Positions 8,453 to 17,366 are shown, counted from the first letter of the stretch. The stretch is DNA of 64,000 nucleotides from Acidicapsa ligni (GCF_025685655.1 NZ_JAGSYG010000002.1:620001-684000); one strand, 5' to 3'. The notes: generated by a model from the sequence alone, not told the origin. Translations and numbers: made by a program.

Positions 8453-10435
8453 CTAATCCCCAGCCGCCAACCCCGAAGCCAACTCAGGCGCAAGACTCCC
8501 GCCCGCCGCAACAGCCGCCCCCGGCTCCTGGTCCTTATATTGCAACTGGTACAGCTTCCAATAGATCCCCCGCTTACCCAGCAACTGCTGATGCGAACCC
8601 ATCTCCCGCAACTGCCCCTTATGCATCACCAGAATCACATCCGCCCGTTGCACCGTGGATAAACGATGCGCAATCAGCACCGAAGTCCGTCCCGCAACCA
8701 TCCGCTCCAGGGCCAGTCGAATCTTCTGCTCCGTCTCCGTATCCACGCTCGAAGTAGCTTCATCCAGGATCAAAATCCGCGGATCATACGCCAGCGCCCG
8801 CGCAAAATTGATCAGTTGCTTCTGTCCCGTCGACAGAGAACTCCCACGCTCCAGCACCGGCTCATCGAATCCCTTCGCCAGGCTCTCGACAAACTCCAGC
8901 ACATTCACATCCCGCGCCGCAGCCACCATTCGCTCTTCCGTAATGGCATCCGCTCCCAGCCGGATATTCTCCGCAATCGTCCCCGTAAACAGGAAAGGAT
9001 CCTGCAGCACAACCGCAAAATGCTTCCGCAGCGCCTCCAGCTCCATCTCTCGCAGGTCTACGCCGTCAAGAAAAATCGCGCCATGCGTCACGTCATAAAA
9101 CCGCATCATCAGGCCCGTCAACGTAGTCTTTCCCGCGCCCGTATGCCCTACAATCGCCACCGTCTCGCCCGGCTCAACCACAAACGAAACATCCTTCAAA
9201 ATCCACTCGACATCCGGCAAAGCCGCCAATACCTCGGCGTTCCCCCCAGCCACCGCAGCCCGCTGCTCATGCGTCAAATCCTGGTAAGTAAACCAGACAT
9301 TTTTGAACTCGATCCGGTTGCTGCCATCGCCCACCTTCGCCCCAACAGGCGAAACAATCTCCGTCGGCGTGTCCAGAAGTTTGAAGATCCGCTCGCAGGC
9401 CGTCATCGCCGCCTGCAGAATATTGAACTTCTCGCTCAAATCCTGGATAGGCCGAAAGAACCGCTGCGAATACTGAATGAACGCCGACATCACGCCAATC
9501 GTCACCGCGCCATGCAACGTCGCAAACCCACCCCGCCAGATAATCAGCGCAATCGCAATCGACGACAAAATCTCGACCGCGGGATAGTACAGCGCATACG
9601 CAAACACCGTGTCCTTAAAGGCGATCATGTGCTGCGAATTCACCGCCTCAAAGTCCTGGTAAGCGCGCTCCTCGCGGTTGAATAGCTGCACCACGCTCAT
9701 CCCGCTCACATGCTCCTGCGTAAACGAGTTGATGCGCGCAATCGCCGTCCGCACCCGTCTGTAGCTCTCTCGTACCGTCTTGCGAAACAGGTGAGTCACA
9801 ATCACAATCAGCGGCAGCACCGCAAAGGTCAACAGCGCCAGCCACCAGTTCATCACCAGCATCACGACGACCATGATCGTCAGTGCGAATATGTCATCGA
9901 TCATCGACAACACACCCGCTGTGAACATCTCGTTAATCGCGTCCACGTCAGAAGTAAGCCGCGTCACCAGCCGCCCGACGGCATGTTTATCAAAGAACCC
10001 GATGTGCATCCGCTGCATGTGGCGAAAAATCTCGCGCCGCAGGTCAAACATCACCTTCTGCCCCGTCCACTGCATCAGGTATGTCTGCGTAAACTCAAAT
10101 CCATAAGCCAGCAGCAGTGCCGCGAGGTACATTCCTGCCAACTGCCCCAGCCCGGTAAAAGGATCGGCACTCAACTGCCGCCCCAGCCAGTTCGTGCTCA
10201 AAGCCCCCGTGCTCAGCGAAGAATCCGAAGTCAGATACCGGTCCAGCCCCACCTTGACCAGGTAAGGCCCAACAACATCGCAGGCCGCCTTGAGGATGAC
10301 CGCAATCACCGAAACCGTAGACTGCCACTTGTAAGGCTTCAAATACCGCGAAAGCCGCAGCATAAGCTGCCCATCATAGGCCTTGCCACTGATCTCATCT
10401 TCGGATTTTTTCGGTGCCTTATTCTCGTCTGCCAT
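8453..10435 (-). CDS. MsbA-like ABC exporter (membrane and ATPase domains fused)
   Basis: 660 residues. A six-helix exporter domain (about 30-345) is fused to an ATPase domain with Walker A GHTGAGKT (430-437), Q-loop Q478, signature LSTGQ (534-538), Walker B ILILDE (555-560) and switch His590. Between the aromatic A-loop (WFTY, 381-384) and the next strand there is an insert of roughly 25 residues rich in Ala, Glu and Gln. Such homodimeric or heterodimeric exporters move lipids, peptides or drugs. The neighbouring lpxB hints at lipid A or phospholipid flipping, but multidrug exporters look similar and the substrate is not fixed. There is no obvious Shine-Dalgarno sequence before the ATG at 10435. 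Confidence 0.88.
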   Translation of the reverse strand: MADENKAPKKSEDEISGKAYDGQLMLRLSRYLKPYKWQSTVSVIAVILKAACDVVGPYLVKVGLDRYLTSDSSLSTGALSTNWLGRQLSADPFTGLGQLAGMYLAALLLAYGFEFTQTYLMQWTGQKVMFDLRREIFRHMQRMHIGFFDKHAVGRLVTRLTSDVDAINEMFTAGVLSMIDDIFALTIMVVVMLVMNWWLALLTFAVLPLIVIVTHLFRKTVRESYRRVRTAIARINSFTQEHVSGMSVVQLFNREERAYQDFEAVNSQHMIAFKDTVFAYALYYPAVEILSSIAIALIIWRGGFATLHGAVTIGVMSAFIQYSQRFFRPIQDLSEKFNILQAAMTACERIFKLLDTPTEIVSPVGAKVGDGSNRIEFKNVWFTYQDLTHEQRAAVAGGNAEVLAALPDVEWILKDVSFVVEPGETVAIVGHTGAGKTTLTGLMMRFYDVTHGAIFLDGVDLREMELEALRKHFAVVLQDPFLFTGTIAENIRLGADAITEERMVAAARDVNVLEFVESLAKGFDEPVLERGSSLSTGQKQLINFARALAYDPRILILDEATSSVDTETEQKIRLALERMVAGRTSVLIAHRLSTVQRADVILVMHKGQLREMGSHQQLLGKRGIYWKLYQLQYKDQEPGAAVAAGGSLAPELASGLAAGD

Positions 10436-10513
10436 AAGGAGTAATTAGTTTGTCGAATCAGGGAATAGCTTCTCCTCCATTGTAACGGGACGCAACGAAG
10501 ACCCAAATCCCAC

Positions 10514-10619
10514 AAGCCCAAGCCCAAGCTTTTGCCCTTGCCGTTGCCGTTGTAGTTGCAGTTGTACTTGCAGTTGCCGTTGCCGTTCTGTCTGTCATTC
10601 CCGAAGGGAATCTGCTTCT
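10514..10619 (-). repeat. Tripartite intergenic repeat, copy C
   Basis: AAGCCC tract from 10514, TTGCCN/TTGCAG hexamers to about 10588, then the core with ATTCCCGAAGGGAAT at 10597-10611. It lies in the 312-base divergent gap between the ABC exporter and the sigma-operon membrane gene. This is the only copy not behind a gene; here the cUUCGg strand runs into the ABC exporter leader. Nothing else was recognised in this gap except a probable ribosome binding site at its right end. Confidence 0.85.
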
Positions 10620-10747
10620 GCCCTCGCCCTCCCATCTCCAATCCCAAAAGAAATCAGCCCCAGAAAAAAACACTCACTGTTAACCAACCCATCCCCCAGC
10701 AGTTATATAGGCAGAGAAAACAAATCCAAGCACGCAAGGGAAATCGA

Positions 10748-11695
10748 ATGCCACCCCAGAACCTGAAAGTTTCTCCGATCCTGCTTCCCGCGATTCTGCT
10801 GGCAGGCATCCTCGGCTCACTCGCCCCGATCCGCGTAAGCGCCGAAACGCCCAGCCAAACCCACGTCTCACCTGTAACCGACAAAGATATCGCCTACAAC
10901 CAGGCAGAACTCATTCGATTACTCAGCCTCAGTCCGACCCTCACCACCGTTGTTGCCCGTGACCCATCCCTGCTCGCAAATCAGGATTACGTCACTCACA
11001 ACAACCCCCAGCTTGGTGAGTTTCTCGCGAACCACCCCGAAATCACCCGCAATCCCGATTTCTATCTCTTCACCCATCTCAAAGACAACGACGGCCAACC
11101 CGAACAAGCCCTCGAACGCGCCGTCTGGCCGCAAATGAACCAGCCGCCCCACGAGCGTCGGCTCATCGAGTCCCTGATCGACGAAATTGGTCCCTTCTTC
11201 GTCTTCATCGGTGTCGCCGGAGCATTGATGTGGCTCATCCGCCAGATTCTCCAGAACCGTCGCTGGTCCCGCATCTTCAAGCTTCAGATGGATGTTCACA
11301 ATAAGCTCATCGACAAATTCAGCGACAGCCAGGACCTCCTCGTTTACATGGGCACGGACGCCGGCAAGCGCTTCCTCGAAGCTGCGCCGCTTCCCGTTGA
11401 TTTTGAACAGGATCAGAGAGTTTCAGGCGCCGTATCCCGCATCCTTAATCCTCTCCAGATCGGAATCGTGCTCTCGCTTCTCGGTGTCGGAATACTCTTC
11501 GTCCGCAACGCTCACGTCGAGCTGAGAATTCCCCTGATGGTGCTCGGAACCATAGTTCTCATGCCTGGGCTCGGATTTATCATCTCCGCAGGAGTAACCT
11601 GGCTGCTTGCCAGTCGTCTGGGCCTCTTCTCCGACTCCAAAGCCCCGGCGATTCGCAACGGATTCCCCTCGTCTGATCCACGCGACCATCAGTAG
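10748..11695 (+). CDS. Three-helix membrane protein of an ECF sigma operon, unknown function
   Basis: 315 residues from the ATG at 10748, preceded by AAGGG. An upstream in-frame extension would translate repeat copy C and is not credible. Visible: a signal peptide or anchor (about 5-30), a soluble region with repeated short ExxxNP-type phrases (LGEFLANHPEITRNPDF), one hydrophobic helix near FFVFIGVAGALMWLI, a charged stretch, then two more helices near the C-terminus (IGIVLSLLGVGILFV and LMVLGTIVLMPGLGFIISAGV). No family recognised. It is followed after 51 bases by a sigma factor and a zinc-finger anti-sigma factor, so a sensor or accessory signalling role is plausible. Base composition is C-rich on its coding strand. 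Confidence 0.75.
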   Translation: MPPQNLKVSPILLPAILLAGILGSLAPIRVSAETPSQTHVSPVTDKDIAYNQAELIRLLSLSPTLTTVVARDPSLLANQDYVTHNNPQLGEFLANHPEITRNPDFYLFTHLKDNDGQPEQALERAVWPQMNQPPHERRLIESLIDEIGPFFVFIGVAGALMWLIRQILQNRRWSRIFKLQMDVHNKLIDKFSDSQDLLVYMGTDAGKRFLEAAPLPVDFEQDQRVSGAVSRILNPLQIGIVLSLLGVGILFVRNAHVELRIPLMVLGTIVLMPGLGFIISAGVTWLLASRLGLFSDSKAPAIRNGFPSSDPRDHQ

Positions 11696-11746
11696 ATCCG
11701 ACCGTGGATCCCGTGACCGCCCGCACCAGGAAAGAAGCATCAAGAC

Positions 11747-12397
11747 ATGCGTTGGCCCTTCCAAATCACGAGCACACTCTCCATCCAGATTCTCCTTGCC
11801 GGGGGAGATCTGGAGGGAGAAGCCAGGCACGCGCTGCCCGTTACCCCGCCAGAGACAGCTGGCCAGGCAGCGTTCATGGATAACGAAGATTTCGCCTGCT
11901 TCTACGCCCGTTCCGCACGCCCTCTGTGGGCCTACATCGCCAGGGTCTCCGGCGATCGAGCATTGGCCGACGATCTGATGCAGGAGAGTTTTGTCCGCTT
12001 CCTGTGCGCCCTGAATCGGCCCAGGCAGCAAGATGGAGAAGTTGCCAGCCGTCGCTACCTCTTTCGCATCGCCACCAATCTCCTGCGCGATCACTGGAAG
12101 AGTCCTCGTAACCTGTCCATTGAAGATGTTCCCGAAGAGTTCTTCTCTGCAACCTGCAACGCCGGTCACAATGAATCGCAGGCGATCCTCGATCCAGCTA
12201 TGGCCCAGATGCGCCCCCGAGAACGCCAAATCCTCTGGCTGGCACATGCTGAGGGGTATTCTCATAAAGAAATAGCAGAAGTCACAGGCCTCGCCTCCGC
12301 GAGTGTCCGGCTTCTGCTCTTCCGGGCCAGGAGAAAGATAGCCGCTTTGCTGCGAACCCCACATCGGCCAACCATGCAGGATAGGAAACTGCCATGA
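11747..12397 (+). CDS. ECF RNA polymerase sigma factor
   Basis: 216 residues from the ATG at 11747; an ATG at 11876 (173 residues) is equally credible, because the sigma-2 region begins right after it with CFYARSARPLWAYIARVSGD. Region 2 includes ADDLMQESFVRFLCAL (-10 recognition helix), and region 4 has RERQILWLAHAEGYSHKEIA followed by the helix-turn-helix VTGLASASVRLLLFRARRKI. ECF sigma factors direct polymerase to stress promoters and are held by anti-sigma factors. The stop overlaps the start of the next gene (ATGA), a zinc-finger membrane protein that is very likely its anti-sigma factor. Confidence 0.9.
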   Translation: MRWPFQITSTLSIQILLAGGDLEGEARHALPVTPPETAGQAAFMDNEDFACFYARSARPLWAYIARVSGDRALADDLMQESFVRFLCALNRPRQQDGEVASRRYLFRIATNLLRDHWKSPRNLSIEDVPEEFFSATCNAGHNESQAILDPAMAQMRPRERQILWLAHAEGYSHKEIAEVTGLASASVRLLLFRARRKIAALLRTPHRPTMQDRKLP

Positions 12398-12915
12398 CCC
12401 TCAGTGCCTGCAAATTTACGCCTGAAATCAAAGTCCAGCTTGAGGCCGGTCACTGGCCGCATGCCTCATCCCCCGAACTTCAGGCCCATGCCAAAACCTG
12501 CCGCACATGCGGCGATCTTGTCGTCGTTACCAATGCATTCCAGGCCGCAAAAGCAATCACTTTAAGCGAAGCGAAACTCCCCCCACCCGGCATTCTCTGG
12601 TGGAGAGCCCAGCTTCGTCGTCGTAACGCCGCCGAGGCGGCAATCAACCGGCCATTGCTCGGCGCCCAGATCTTTGCACTGGTAATCTGCATCGCCGCCT
12701 TCTCTCTCCTGCTGGAGACGCTGGCGGACCACAGTCAGCAATGGGCCAGATCGTTCTCCAGCTTTTCCCAGCATTTCGATATAAGCAGAGTCTTCAACTT
12801 TTCATCGCTCAGCTTCGACAGCGGCAGCTTAACCACAGTCATCCCCGGAATCGCTCTCCTGGCCCTGCTTACCGGCGTAGCTCTATATTTCGCCACAGAA
12901 AAACAACGGCCCTAG
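12394..12915 (+). CDS. Membrane-bound zinc-finger anti-sigma factor
   Basis: 173 residues, four-base overlap with the sigma gene. The N-terminus has the HxxxCxxC zinc anti-sigma signature (His32, Cys36, Cys39), followed by two hydrophobic helices, IFALVICIAAFSLLLETLA and TVIPGIALLALLTGVALYFAT, with about 45 intervening residues that would lie outside the membrane. This layout is standard for anti-sigma factors that hold an ECF factor at the membrane and release it on an envelope signal. The partner is almost certainly the preceding sigma factor; the signal is unknown. Confidence 0.8.
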   Translation: MTLSACKFTPEIKVQLEAGHWPHASSPELQAHAKTCRTCGDLVVVTNAFQAAKAITLSEAKLPPPGILWWRAQLRRRNAAEAAINRPLLGAQIFALVICIAAFSLLLETLADHSQQWARSFSSFSQHFDISRVFNFSSLSFDSGSLTTVIPGIALLALLTGVALYFATEKQRP

Positions 12916-12935
12916 CAATCGAACTGGGCTTTTTT
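12909..12935 (+). terminator. Intrinsic terminator after the sigma/anti-sigma operon
   Basis: GCCC and AG (12909-12915) can pair with CTGGGC (12924-12929), with a bulged T, and are followed by six T residues. The stem includes the anti-sigma stop codon. The T-run reaches the end of the convergent XRE gene. Confidence 0.55.
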
Positions 12936-13227
12936 AATCCAGCCGCATCACCAACCGGCTCCCGGTAGCCGCTGCCATCTTTTCCAGCGTCTTGACCGTC
13001 GGCGAACTTCGCCCATTCTCCAGCCGCGCAATCGCCGACTGCGTCGTACCCATCCTTTGCGCAAGCTGTCTTTGCGTCCAGCCCCGCCGAAGCCGCGCCT
13101 CGATCATCTGGTTCCGCAAGGCAAACTCCGGCCTCAGCGCCCTGAGCGCCGCTTCAAATTCAGCCTCATTGCCACGCGGCCGTCCAGCTTTCGAAGTAGT
13201 CCTGGAGGAAGTCATCGGAGTCGTCAT
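12934..13227 (-). CDS. XRE-family helix-turn-helix protein (HigA/MqsA-like antitoxin type)
   Basis: 97 residues from the ATG at 13227. The C-terminal half is a clear XRE domain: GWTQRQLAQRMGTTQSAIARLENGRSSPTVKTLEKMAAATG. The N-terminus is Ser/Thr/Arg-rich and contains GRPRGNEAEFEAALRALRPEF. Small proteins of this layout are often the antitoxin-repressor of a HigBA-type pair, but no toxin-like gene was recognised beside it. It may therefore be an orphan regulator or remnant antitoxin. It converges on the sigma operon. An open frame continues upstream to 13407 but looks non-coding. Confidence 0.75.
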   Translation of the reverse strand: MTTPMTSSRTTSKAGRPRGNEAEFEAALRALRPEFALRNQMIEARLRRGWTQRQLAQRMGTTQSAIARLENGRSSPTVKTLEKMAAATGSRLVMRLD

Positions 13228-13378
13228 AGAGGTCGAATATAGCAATCCTGCACTGCTAAATCTGCAACTCAAAAACGAGGCACATCCACCCCAAATCCCA
13301 CGCAAACGCAAGCCTTGAAAGCAAAACGGCATCCACCAAATCCGCTTGACATTCCCCGCAACCAAAACCGGCCCAAAT

Positions 13379-13394
13379 TGTTCTACGTAGAACA
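13379..13394. promoter_or_regulatory. parS-like 16-bp perfect palindrome
   Basis: TGTTCTACGTAGAACA is a perfect palindrome, differing from the common parS form TGTTCCACGTGGAACA by one symmetric base pair change per arm. It is followed directly by a second, shorter palindrome, TTCCATGGAA. It lies in a non-coding gap. A closely related site is at 14828. Confidence 0.5.
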
Positions 13395-13458
13395 TTCCAT
13401 GGAACATCGCAGGAACATCGCATTGCTCTACAGAAATGCTCCACAGCCAGCTCCAGAC

Positions 13459-13860
13459 TCAATTGACTGATGTCACCAGCGCCACCGCCTTCGTCAGCCG
13501 GGCCTCGCGCGGTTGCCTGCGCTTGATCTCCGCCGGCGTATAAATATGTTCAATCCGCTCAATCCGATAAGCCCCCGGAATAAACCGGCTATCCCCACCA
13601 ATCCCGTCTCCCGGCAACAGGACGATATCCCCCGGCTTGGGCAAAGTATGCAGCGTCTCCAGCGGAATGAAATTGATGCATCGCCCATCCTCCACCACAA
13701 ATTCCAGGCAATTTTTGCTGTGCAGCAGCCCCTGTCGCGCCTCTTTTGCCTCCTGCCGGGCTTTGAACGATTGGTAATATGTGGCCGCAACCGTAGGCAA
13801 AATCACCACGGAGCACAGAATTCCGAGATAAGCATTGAGCTGTGGAGCCGTAGGAAACAT
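13459..13860 (-). CDS. Small membrane-anchored protein, unknown function
   Basis: 133 residues with an N-terminal hydrophobic helix (LGILCSVVILPTVAATYY, about 12-29), then a basic/acidic linker (FKARQEAKEAR) and a compact soluble part containing GDIVLLPGDGIGGDSRFIPGAYRIERIEHIYTP. No family recognised. The soluble part would face the cytoplasm or periplasm depending on anchor orientation. It is a single gene, divergent from hemW with 89 bases between the two starts. Length and codon use look genuine. Confidence 0.6.
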   Translation of the reverse strand: MFPTAPQLNAYLGILCSVVILPTVAATYYQSFKARQEAKEARQGLLHSKNCLEFVVEDGRCINFIPLETLHTLPKPGDIVLLPGDGIGGDSRFIPGAYRIERIEHIYTPAEIKRRQPREARLTKAVALVTSVN

Positions 13861-13949
13861 GGCGTTTTCTCCATTGAATCTATATGCACACGTGGGGAAC
13901 CAGCCCAGTATGCCATCCCAAAGCTCCTCAAAATGAGAAAATAAACAGA

Positions 13950-15164
13950 ATGGCGGAATTCTCCGAAAACGCGCTCGGCCTCTACTTCTCTATCCCCTTC
14001 TGTCGCGCCAAATGTACCTACTGCAACTTCGCTTCCGGCGTGTACCCCGCCAGCGAACACACTCGCTACGTCGCCCGCCTGATCGAAGACCTAGTCGCTG
14101 CCCCGGAATGGGCAAAATCCATGCAGGCTGAACTGCCGCGTACCGTCGACACGATTTACTTCGGCGGTGGAACACCCGTTCTTTTAGCCCCGGAATTGTT
14201 CACCCGGATCTTCGCCGCCATCCGCGACCGTTTTGATGTAACCCCCGACGCAGAAATCACCATCGAATGCGCCCCTGGCCAACTCCCCGACGCCACTCTT
14301 GAAGCCATGACGTCTGCCGGAGTGAATCGCGTTTCGCTGGGCGTGCAATCGTTCAACGATCGCGAAGCGCAACTCAGCGGCCGCCTTCACACCCGCGACG
14401 ATGTGTTCAAAGATCTGACCCGCCTGCGCGCTGCTGGGATTACGAATCTCAACCTCGATCTGCTCGCAGGTCTCGCCGAACAGACCCTCGTTTCGTGGCG
14501 CGAATCGCTGCAGGTTCTGCTCGAAGCGGCGACTCCACACGCCAGCGTCTACATGCTTGAGATTGATGAAGAGTCACGGCTTGGCCGCGAACTCATCTCG
14601 GGCGGAGCACGCTACAGCGCTGGATTGGTCCCCAGTGATGACACCATCGCGACGATGTATGAAGAGGCTTTGACCACCTTCGCCAAAGCCGGATTGCAAC
14701 AGTACGAAATCTCTAACTTTTCCACGCCAGACAAAGAGTCGATTCATAATCTACGCTACTGGCAACGCCGGCCATACCTGGGACTAGGGCTCGATGCCTC
14801 GTCCATGTTGTGCTCCGATGATGGGAATGTTCTACGTGGAACAACTACGGATGACCTCTCTGAATATCTCAATTCAAGCGCCAGCGATACGGCACATGAA
14901 ACATCCTGGCTAGGTCCGCATCAGCAATTGGAAGAGGCATGGTTTCTCGGCCTGCGACGAAACGCTGGAGTGAATTTAGCCGCGCTGCACAAGGAGTTTG
15001 GCGTGGAAGCGGTAGAGCCAGCGATAGATGTTGCCCGCCGTCTGGCTGAAGATGGTTTGCTTACCATAGAGAACAAAACAGTGCGCCTGACGGATCGCGG
15101 TCGCCTGATTTCAAATGACGTTTTCGCAGAGTTTCTTGGTCTGAGCGTTGCTCTGAATTCATAA
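13950..15164 (+). CDS. hemW: HemW-type radical SAM heme chaperone
   Basis: 404 residues from the ATG at 13950, which follows a GAGAAA element; an in-frame ATG 66 bases upstream is less likely. The radical SAM cluster motif CxxxCxxC is at Cys18, Cys22 and Cys25 ([11 protein letters not shown]), followed by FGGGTP and [13 protein letters not shown], as in HemW. The family resembles oxygen-independent coproporphyrinogen oxidase but binds heme and delivers it to respiratory enzymes; the shorter cysteine motif favours HemW over HemN. A C-terminal winged-helix region follows. The second parS-like site lies inside the gene. Confidence 0.88.
   Translation: MAEFSENALGLYFSIPFCRAKCTYCNFASGVYPASEHTRYVARLIEDLVAAPEWAKSMQAELPRTVDTIYFGGGTPVLLAPELFTRIFAAIRDRFDVTPDAEITIECAPGQLPDATLEAMTSAGVNRVSLGVQSFNDREAQLSGRLHTRDDVFKDLTRLRAAGITNLNLDLLAGLAEQTLVSWRESLQVLLEAATPHASVYMLEIDEESRLGRELISGGARYSAGLVPSDDTIATMYEEALTTFAKAGLQQYEISNFSTPDKESIHNLRYWQRRPYLGLGLDASSMLCSDDGNVLRGTTTDDLSEYLNSSASDTAHETSWLGPHQQLEEAWFLGLRRNAGVNLAALHKEFGVEAVEPAIDVARRLAEDGLLTIENKTVRLTDRGRLISNDVFAEFLGLSVALNS
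14828..14843. promoter_or_regulatory. parS-like site inside hemW
   Basis: TGTTCTACGTGGAACA differs by one base from TGTTCCACGTGGAACA, a parS form used by many ParB proteins, and by one base from the site at 13379. parS sites inside coding sequence are common. Confidence 0.5.
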
Positions 15165-15199
15165 CAAATAGACTCAAGCTTGAACACCGGAGAATAATT

Positions 15200-16249
15200 G
15201 TGCCTTCAATCGCATCTTCGCCTGACCATACAGTAATCGATCTGCGCAGCGATACACTTACCAAGCCCACCACAGAGATGCGTGCCGCCATGGCCTCCGC
15301 TGAAGTCGGAGATGATGTGTATGGCGAGGACCCTACCGTCAATCTCCTCGAAGCGCGTGCCGCCGAAGTGTTTGGTCGTGAGGCCGGACTGTTTGTGCCT
15401 ACAGGTACGATGGGAAATCAGGTTGCGATTCGTCTGCATACGCGGCCAGGGCAGGAGATTCTGTGTGAGTCGCGTGCCCACATTCTCGATTGGGAAATGG
15501 GCATGGCTGCTGCGTTTTCCGGCGCTCAGATTCGTACGGTTGTTGCTCCACGTGGCATTCTCAGTTGGGAGTTGCTTGCGCCTTTCGTCTATACACGAAG
15601 CACCTTTCGCTCAGCTACCGCGCTGATTGAGATAGAGAACACACACAACATGGCAGGCGGCGTATGCACGCCTCTGCCTGAGCTTGAAGAGATATGGCAT
15701 GAAGCGAAGAAGCGCAATCTGCCTGTGCATCTGGATGGCGCGCGTGTCTTCAATGCCGCGACTGCGCTCAATGTAGACGTCAAGACACTTACACGCGGTT
15801 TCGATACAGTGATGTTCTGTCTGTCGAAGGGGCTCTGCGCTCCGGTGGGATCTATGCTGGTTGGCAGCAGGGATGCGATCGACGAAGCGCGTGTCTATCG
15901 CAAGGCTCTCGGCGGAGGCATGCGTCAGGCAGGAATTCTTGCTGCGGCGGGACTGATCGCATTGAACAAGATGCCTGCACGATTGCATGAAGATCATGCC
16001 AATGCGCGTATGCTTGCAAGCGCGATTGCTCAACTGCCTGAGGTTGAGATCGATCTCGAATCCGTGCAGACGAACATCGTTATCTTTGAACTTAAAACGC
16101 GCAAGCCAGTCGAAGTGATTGCAAGCCTCAAGGCAAAGGGAGTGCTCATCAGCCAAGTGGGGCCACGTGCGGTTCGTCTCGTGACACATCATGATGTAGA
16201 TCATGTTGCATGTGAGCAGGCAGCAAGAGTCCTGGTGGAAACTCTCTAA
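15200..16249 (+). CDS. ltaE: Low-specificity L-threonine aldolase
   Basis: 349 residues; GTG start at 15200 with GGAGA six bases before it. PLP-dependent fold-type I enzyme that cleaves L-threonine and L-allo-threonine to glycine and acetaldehyde. Family blocks: [11 protein letters not shown] (14-24), [42 protein letters not shown] ([13 protein letters not shown]), and [14 protein letters not shown], whose lysine forms the Schiff base. It follows hemW by 35 bases and is probably co-transcribed. The coding strand turns from C-rich to G-rich within the first hundred bases of this gene. Confidence 0.93.
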   Translation: MPSIASSPDHTVIDLRSDTLTKPTTEMRAAMASAEVGDDVYGEDPTVNLLEARAAEVFGREAGLFVPTGTMGNQVAIRLHTRPGQEILCESRAHILDWEMGMAAAFSGAQIRTVVAPRGILSWELLAPFVYTRSTFRSATALIEIENTHNMAGGVCTPLPELEEIWHEAKKRNLPVHLDGARVFNAATALNVDVKTLTRGFDTVMFCLSKGLCAPVGSMLVGSRDAIDEARVYRKALGGGMRQAGILAAAGLIALNKMPARLHEDHANARMLASAIAQLPEVEIDLESVQTNIVIFELKTRKPVEVIASLKAKGVLISQVGPRAVRLVTHHDVDHVACEQAARVLVETL

Positions 16250-16393
16250 CTAAAGTTTAGCTCCTCACAATGTGAACTTATTTGTGACTGTCAGACCGCA
16301 ACTTATTGCTGTGGATTGACGTTCTTAGTTGTAGAACAGCCGCTGGTTAAGATCAGCGGTTTGTCGATAATTCACAACAGGAGAATAACTCTC

Positions 16394-16684
16394 GTGAAGA
16401 AATATGTTTTAGCTTTGCTACTTGCAATCTCTCTCGCACCTGCGGCTTCTTTTGCCCAGGTCGTGGTCCACATTGGACCGCCTGCTCCAGTCTATGAACG
16501 ACGTGGACCCGCACCTGGCGCTGGATATGTCTGGATTGGCGGATATCATCGTTGGGATGGTAACCGGTATGTATGGACGGCAGGGCGTTGGGATCGTCCA
16601 CCACATCCTGGTGCGCATTGGGTTGATCATCGCTGGGAACATCGCCACGATGGTTATGTCTTTCATGAAGGGCACTGGAGATAA
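16394..16684 (+). CDS. Small secreted YXWGXW-repeat protein, copy 1
   Basis: 96 residues from GTG at 16394, with AGGAG upstream. Signal peptide MKKYVLALLLAISLAPAASFA, then VVVHIGPPAPVYERRGPAPG and several aromatic repeats of the form GYVWIGGYHRWDG, YVWTAGRWDRPP and HWVDHRWEHR. This is the YXWGXW-repeat family (PF12779-like) of small exported proteins, of unknown biochemical role. It is a tandem paralogue of the gene at 16962; the two share start codon type, leader and signal peptide. Mature protein is rich in His, Trp and Arg. Confidence 0.82.
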   Translation: MKKYVLALLLAISLAPAASFAQVVVHIGPPAPVYERRGPAPGAGYVWIGGYHRWDGNRYVWTAGRWDRPPHPGAHWVDHRWEHRHDGYVFHEGHWR

Positions 16685-16723
16685 GTTCTCCGTTGTTTCG
16701 GCTTAGCCCTCCCCCAAATTTAA

Positions 16724-16789
16724 GATGAAACAGATTGGATGAAACAGAAAGGATGGAACAGGAGCCTCGCAGCTTCTGTTCCATCCTTT
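16724..16789. repeat. Three 14-bp direct repeats ending in a 14-bp hairpin
   Basis: GATGAAACAGATTG (16724), GATGAAACAGAAAG (16738) and GATGGAACAGGAGC (16752) are imperfect head-to-tail units. The third starts a hairpin with a perfect 14-bp stem (16748-16761 with 16776-16789). It lies between the two YXWGXW genes and could terminate transcription of the first, although the following T-stretch is interrupted. Confidence 0.65.
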
Positions 16790-16961
16790 CATTTTGTGTC
16801 CGTTTGGGTCTGTTTGCTCGGATCTGTTTGCCCTCCGCGTTGCATTCGCGACTGTAATCGGTTCACCGTAATTTCTCTCCTCCAAGGAATGGTTCCGGTT
16901 GTAGAATGCCGCTTGTACTACTTCAGTCTGTCGACGGATTTACACAGGAGGGATAACTTTC

Positions 16962-17252
16962 GTGAAGAAATATATTCTCGCGTTGCTGCTTGCAATTTCG
17001 CTTGCACCTGTCGCTTCTATCGCGCAGGTTGTTGTCCAGATCAGGCCGCCTGCTCCGGTTTATGAACGACGTGGACGCCCACCCGGCGTTGGGTATATCT
17101 GGATCGGTGGTTATCAGCGTTGGGATGGCAGGCGTTATGTTTGGACGCCGGGCCGCTGGGATCGTCCGCCACGTCGCGGAGCCCGCTGGATTGCTCCTCG
17201 CTGGGAACGTCGGCGTGGCCGTTATGTTTTCCATGATGGGCGCTGGAGATAA
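16962..17252 (+). CDS. Small secreted YXWGXW-repeat protein, copy 2
   Basis: 96 residues from GTG at 16962 with AGGAGGGA upstream. Nearly the same signal peptide as copy 1 (MKKYILALLLAISLAPVASIA) and the same ladder of aromatic repeats, but with His largely replaced by Arg (RPPRRGARWIAPRWERRRGR). The mature part is therefore strongly basic. About 60 bases upstream of both genes also match, including GTTGTAGAA and the leader around the start, so promoter and gene were duplicated together. Function unknown. Confidence 0.82.
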   Translation: MKKYILALLLAISLAPVASIAQVVVQIRPPAPVYERRGRPPGVGYIWIGGYQRWDGRRYVWTPGRWDRPPRRGARWIAPRWERRRGRYVFHDGRWR

Positions 17253-17366
17253 GCCCTCAGCGTTGAAGATTGCAATGCAGGACAACAAACAGGGCAGCCG
17301 AATAGGTTGCCCTGTTTGTATGTTGATTACGAGCAAATGCTACGTTTCTCACGCACGCTGTAAGTT

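Noticed and set aside
8666..9685. 339-codon open frame antisense to the ABC exporter
   Set aside because: Same Arg/His/Gln-rich antisense artefact; the ABC motifs on the other strand are complete.
10556..10747. In-frame N-terminal extension of the 10748 membrane protein
   Set aside because: It is the translation of repeat copy C (phrase LSFPKGICF, also produced by copies A and D) and a good ribosome binding site precedes the ATG at 10748.
13227..13462. HigB-type toxin upstream of the XRE gene
   Set aside because: Frames there translate to Cys/Trp-rich sequence without the RelE/HigB fold and overlap the parS-like palindrome.
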